64,000 bases of DNA from Candidatus Caenarcanales bacterium (GTDB lineage: Bacteria; Cyanobacteriota; Vampirovibrionia; Caenarcaniphilales; Caenarcanaceae): positions 77,814-141,813 of the forward strand of contig JASJDU010000001.1 of assembly GCA_030065015.1 (NCBI GenBank). The letters run 5' to 3'. The notes under the pieces are model-generated. The model made no database searches. It had not been told where the DNA came from and saw only the letters and a list, made by a program, of their open reading frames with translations. This document shows, piece after piece, positions 49,901 through 55,900 of this stretch. Every line of letters starts with the position of its first letter. The first letter of the stretch is position 1. A program made the position numbers and the translations under genes.

Positions 49901-52900
49901 AGGAAGTGGTGAAAGCAAATTATTTGTAAGAGCTACAGACTCAAAAGGCTTTGCTACCGATTCAGTTGACTTCATAGTCAACGAAAGACCAACTTTGAAA
50001 TTCGATCCGGTAACTGCGGATAATGCAAGCAGTAATCCTTCTGCGAACGTTATAGATGTAGGTGGAAATTTAAGTGTTTCTCTGAGTGATGTGTCTGATG
50101 ATGGAACTATTGCTGGATACAAATACATAATAAGTGATAGTTCTAATAACCCAATTGATACAAGCTCAGTATTCACGGATGAAACATCATTAATTTCTGG
50201 AGTCAATTCTGCTACATCTTCATTAACTTCCGATAAATACAAACTCGACGTGGTTGCCGTAGATAATTACGGAGCCGAAGGCTTAGTAGGTGGAGACGGC
50301 TTTGATGGTACTTTGGTAGATGCTTTTAATCTTCAAGATGGAGTGAACATAGGTTTTCAAGGTGAGGCTAGAGTAGTTGACGAATACTTTACAACAATTG
50401 ATGCCGGTGAAACCATAGACATTAACATTTCAAGCAACGCGAATATATCAATGGATCCAATAATTACCGTCTATGACTTGGATACAAACCTAGAATTAGC
50501 TTCCCGCCCAGAGTCTTCTTGGGGAGATACTTCTGCAAGCTTATCTTATACAAACAATTTAACAAGTGGTAGAGATTTATTAATAAGGTTTGATGAAGGA
50601 ATTGATCCTAGTAGCACTACCGAAGAAAGCTACACTTTAACAATTAGTAATAGTGAGATTGTAAGACCAGACGTATTTTTCTCAATTAACTCTGCCCCCA
50701 GTCCAACTATTGATGCAATAATTGGCGATGATGATAACATTTCTCAGCAATTAAATTTTGGGTTTAGTTCTACTGATGTTGATAATGACATTGAGAAGTA
50801 TGAGTACAAGTTTGATGGCGCTGCAACCTGGACTGAATTAGCTGGATCAACGTATGATGGAACTATAAATGGTGAACTGACTACAACTGATGATAGTCTG
50901 TTTGTACAATTTGGCGGTTATTTTTCTGGAACTTTATATAGCGATTACTATTACACAACCATAAAAGATGGTGAGACTTTTGATTTTACAATAAACGCTG
51001 ATTTCGACTCGTATGTTTCAATAAATGACTTGGGCACAGCAAGTGAATATTACGGCAGCTCTAGCTCGTCTGGAAGTTTTACCAATAATGAAGGAAAAGA
51101 CATTAATGTTAGAGTTCAAATTAGATCGGATTATTCTTCATCGAATATAGGAAACTATACTTTTATTGCTGATGGGTTTACTTTCACTGAGGCAAATTCA
51201 TCTCAAGAAGAGTTCCTCAAATCAGCTATTGAAGAAATTGGAAATGCTTTTACTGACAATGCAGAACATACACTGGAAGTGAGGTTAACCGATTCATTTG
51301 GTCAAGTTGGGACTGCAAGTGATACTTTTGTTATCAACTCTAATGAGCAAGCCTATATTGGCGAGTTTGACATAATCACTCAAGATTCGAAATTTAGCGT
51401 CGCTGACAGTAACACCATTTCTACGCTAGGAGGATCATTCAGCGTCAATATCCCAGATCTTTCATCTAGTTTCAACGGAACCAATATAATCTCTTCGGAT
51501 AGTTCTTTTGATGGAACATTGCAAGCAGGGGATTTTGTTTTCGATTCTTCAAATTCTGATGTTTACTCAGATTTCTATTACGCTACTTTAAATCCATACG
51601 AAACTATCAATTTAAGCTTGGATTCTTCTTTAGGTCAAAACGCTGATATTAAAATTTACGACTTGAGTGATTCAAATTCGAGATTTGAGTTTGACATAAA
51701 TGCCTTGAGTAATTTTCTTGATGAATCAGAATATAATGCAGGGAACTCTCTTGAAGAATTGAGCTTTACTTACGGAGTATATGATGGAACTGTTGATGGG
51801 ATTCTCGCTGAAAACACAGATCCAACAGTTGCCAAGATGTTTAATAATAGTGATGTTTCAGTTGACAAATATAATTTTCAATTAGCGGCTGGGCAAACAA
51901 TTGATTTCAATGTAAACGGACAAGATAGTAATTTTGATCCTTTACTAACTTTTGTGAATCTAGATCACGATACTAACCCCATTGTGTTAGAGGGTGATGG
52001 AACAATTCAACAAGTACTCACAAATGACGATCAGTATGATGGATCTAGGTACTATGACGAATATACAACAACCATACTCGCAGGAGATACAATAAATTTA
52101 TCTCTCAGAGAAACTGGAGCTGGACCAAATCTGGAGTTATATGACGCTCAGAATAATACGATACTTCGCTCAGATTCTGATTGGAATAGTAGTAATACAG
52201 CATTCATTAGTCACACGAATTCTGCAACATCGGATTTGGATGTAAAAATCAGAGTAACAACTTATAGCACAGATCAAGAGGCATCTTACACTCTAACCGC
52301 GACTAACAGCACTAACTCATCAGACTACTACTTAATTGCTACCGAAGCAGATAGAACATTGGTCGGTGACTATCAGTTTGACTCACAAAACAATTTATAC
52401 TCTATTACCAACCCAACAGTTGCACCTGTTAATATCGAGCTTACACTGGGTAGTAGTAGTTCATCAACTACAGGCTATACACTAATAGCCCTCGACCAGG
52501 GAACCTCTCAAAACATTGAAATAAGAGAGAGTGTAGAAGATCCAATTGAGTTATTAATTAAGGTCGAATCAGAACAGCCTGGTGGAACAGGTTCTTATAC
52601 CCTCAACACAGGAGGGGCAACTGTTTACAAACCAATTGAGTTTACAGATGGAGAGATAAGAGGTTCTATAAGTACAGATGATTTCCAAAGCTCAAATAAT
52701 CGTTTTACGGACGTTTATTACGTTGAATTAGAAGCTGGTGATACGCTTGATTTGAGAGCTTATTCACCTGATTTCAATGAAAGCTTTGATAGCTTCGAAA
52801 TGGCAGTTTATGACTCCACTGGTAATCAACTCCAAACAAGTAGCTTTACTCAATATTATGAAAGCTTTGGTAGCTCTATACAAAACAGTGGAACCGATAC

Positions 52901-55900
52901 TGAGGTGTTTACAATTGCAGTTTATTCAACTGATACAAGTCAATTTGGAGATTATGTAATAGATCTTCAAGGTAAAACAGCTTACACGTCACCTTTCAGT
53001 GATTCGGTCTCTTCCTTTGGTCAGACAGCAGAAGGAATTTTAAATGAGCTTGGGCAACCCTCGGATGTTGTAGCAACCTATCAATTTATAATTAAAGATT
53101 CAGAAGGTGCAGTGAAATATACTAGCCCTGAATACAATTCATTAGCGGATTATCAAAACGGAATGAATAGTTTTGATTTAAATACTAACAATATTACTCC
53201 AGGTGATTATACTCTTGAGGCTATTCTAAAGGACTCTCTGGGTTCTTTAGTGTTACAAGGATTTGACGAAGTAGTTACTGGATCTATAGCCAGTGATGAT
53301 TCCTCTCTAGAATACTCTGGATCTGCCTCAAGTAATTTAGAAGGAGTTTACGGAAGAAATGGAACACACTATTATGATGATTACACTATTGAATTTCCGG
53401 CTGAAAGCGACCGTTTATATATTCTCGCAGAAGAACTTTCTGTAGAAAATGGTTTAAACAATTCAGATGGACTCTCAATTAATTTGTTTGATAAACAATC
53501 TGGAGTGAGACTTAACGACTTTACTATCTGGCTAAGTTCTTCAGGTAGCTCATACAATCATACAGATTTTGAAGATTTCACTGGAAACGAAATCCTCATA
53601 AGAGTTTCTTCATACGACGCAGAAGCTCTAGGAGATTACAAGTTAAGAATCCCAGGTTTTCTTGTTCAACCAGCTGATGAAACAATTCCAATTGCTAAAT
53701 TCACTGTTACTTCTGAAAGTTTAGCAGAACCTCCAACAGTATCATTAAACGATACTGGAGTTGTTGATGTGGTTACTCAAGATGTAGCTGGAAGTCAAAA
53801 TCTTGGCAACATAATCTCAGCTGGAACTAATTTGAGTGTATCTCTAGATGGACTGAGTTTCTCTGATGTATCTGTCATTGTTAATTATGAATATCAAATA
53901 GTTGATTCATCTGGAACGACTGTTAGCTCTGATACTGCTACAGATTTAACTTCATTAGAAAGTAAATTGAACTCCTTTGACACATCAAATTTGAACGAGG
54001 ATACATATTCCATAAAGATTGGAGCAATCAATGATTCAGGGAAATCAACTTTCACTCAGGTTGTAGGAGAAATAACTTCCAATGATCATTACGATGGTTA
54101 TTGGTTTGGAGATCAAGTTGATCGTTATACAACCGTTATTAAGGCTGGTGAGACGATTAATTTATCCGTAACCCCAGCAAATTCAAGTTCTGCACAACTT
54201 TTGATACAAGATTTCAACAAGTATGATCCAGGAGGTCCCGGTGGAGATGGCTTATTGAAAGGAGTTAGTGACTATAGTCTTTCTACTGGCGATTCTTTAG
54301 AAACATCTTATGAGAACACCAGCTCTGAGGATATAAAAGTTCTGATTCAAGTTTCATCTGGATATAACCAAAATGAGTTTGATCCTTCAATTAAAGAACC
54401 TTATCTTTTAACCGCACCGGGTTATGCCCTGGAATCCGTCAAACAGGCTAACAATGACTATGAAAATGAAAATTTACTGAGTTTCACTGTTAACAGCAAA
54501 CCGGATTTCTCACTTGATGCAATAAATGATGTAACCGAAGGGTTAGTTCAAGCTGATAAAAATATTACTTATTCTGGCAACGTAAACGTCACAATTGGTG
54601 AAGGTGGTTACACAATACCGAATTACGAAAATGTAATAAATACAGACAGCCCAATTGCCTATTACAAATTAGATGATTCCACATTAGCGTTAGACTCATC
54701 GGGCAATAGCTTGAATGGAACTTTCATTTCTTCACCTGAAATTGTCGAAGATTCTTTCTCAGAATTATCTCCGAATGGCAATTCTCTTAAGCTTGATGGA
54801 ACGAACTATGTTGATTTACCGGATATAACAACTGATCTATCTCAAGGATTTACCATTGAATTTTGGATTAATCCCAATGATAGTTATTTATGGAGTTCAG
54901 GAGAGAATATTAACTTCATAGAACTTGGCACCAGTAATAATGCTGACTTAATATCGGTATATTCTAACGGAGGAGGCTTAACTGTTAGCGTCGGTGGTAA
55001 TAACGTATTTTTTGGCGATCAACCAGGTTGGAGAAATCCAATATCATATGATGAATGGCAGCATATAGTTGTTTCTCAAGATGACAGCGGTCTTGTGAGG
55101 GCCTACCACAATGGAATCGAGCTCTATGGTAGTAACACCGTAAACAATGCAACAAGTGTTACTAGAACAGAATCTTTCATTGGACACGGCTCTTCAGGCC
55201 AAAATTACAGAGGGTTAATCGATGAAGTTGCAATTTTTGATAGTACTTTGACTTTTGATCAAGTTGTATCTCATTATGAAGCCGGTGTTAAACCAGTACA
55301 AAATCTAGACATTGATAATAACTTAACAAAATATGAATACAAAATTGACGGAGTAAATGGTGATTTTGTTGAAGTGGACTTCGACACCTATACTTACGAT
55401 GGTACCGTTAATGGTTTATTTAAATCCGATGAGGATCACTTTGATGCTTATTGGTATGCCATTATGGATATTTTCACGGTAACGGTAGAAGATGGAGGAA
55501 CGCTAAACCTAGAGCTTGAAACTGGTTTCGATGGATACTATTCTGGCTCTCGACTAGCCATTTATGATGGAAGCTCACACACTCTAGACTCTCCAAGTAA
55601 TGGATATATAGGGAATACCAGCCTATCATCTAACAGTGTGAGTAACAATGAAATTGAAAGAAGTAGCGCATCGTTAAGCTATACGAATACTTCCGGTTCA
55701 AGTCAAGAAATTATTATTTATGCATTTTCCGGCAATAATTCTCAAGCGGAGAATGAAGGTGTTGAATATACCCTCAAAGCAACAGACGGCAATAGTAACA
55801 ACTATCAAATATCTCATTATGATGAAATTTCTCAAAGAGAAAAGCTTGAGTTATTTGAAGAAGAGATAAACCGAGTTGCAAATACTCTAACCACAGAGAC

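Noticed and set aside
41755-51340. Repetitive DNA considered as CRISPR or tandem DNA repeats
   Set aside because: The repeats are protein domains of about 100 residues with diverged DNA; there are no short identical repeats with unique spacers.
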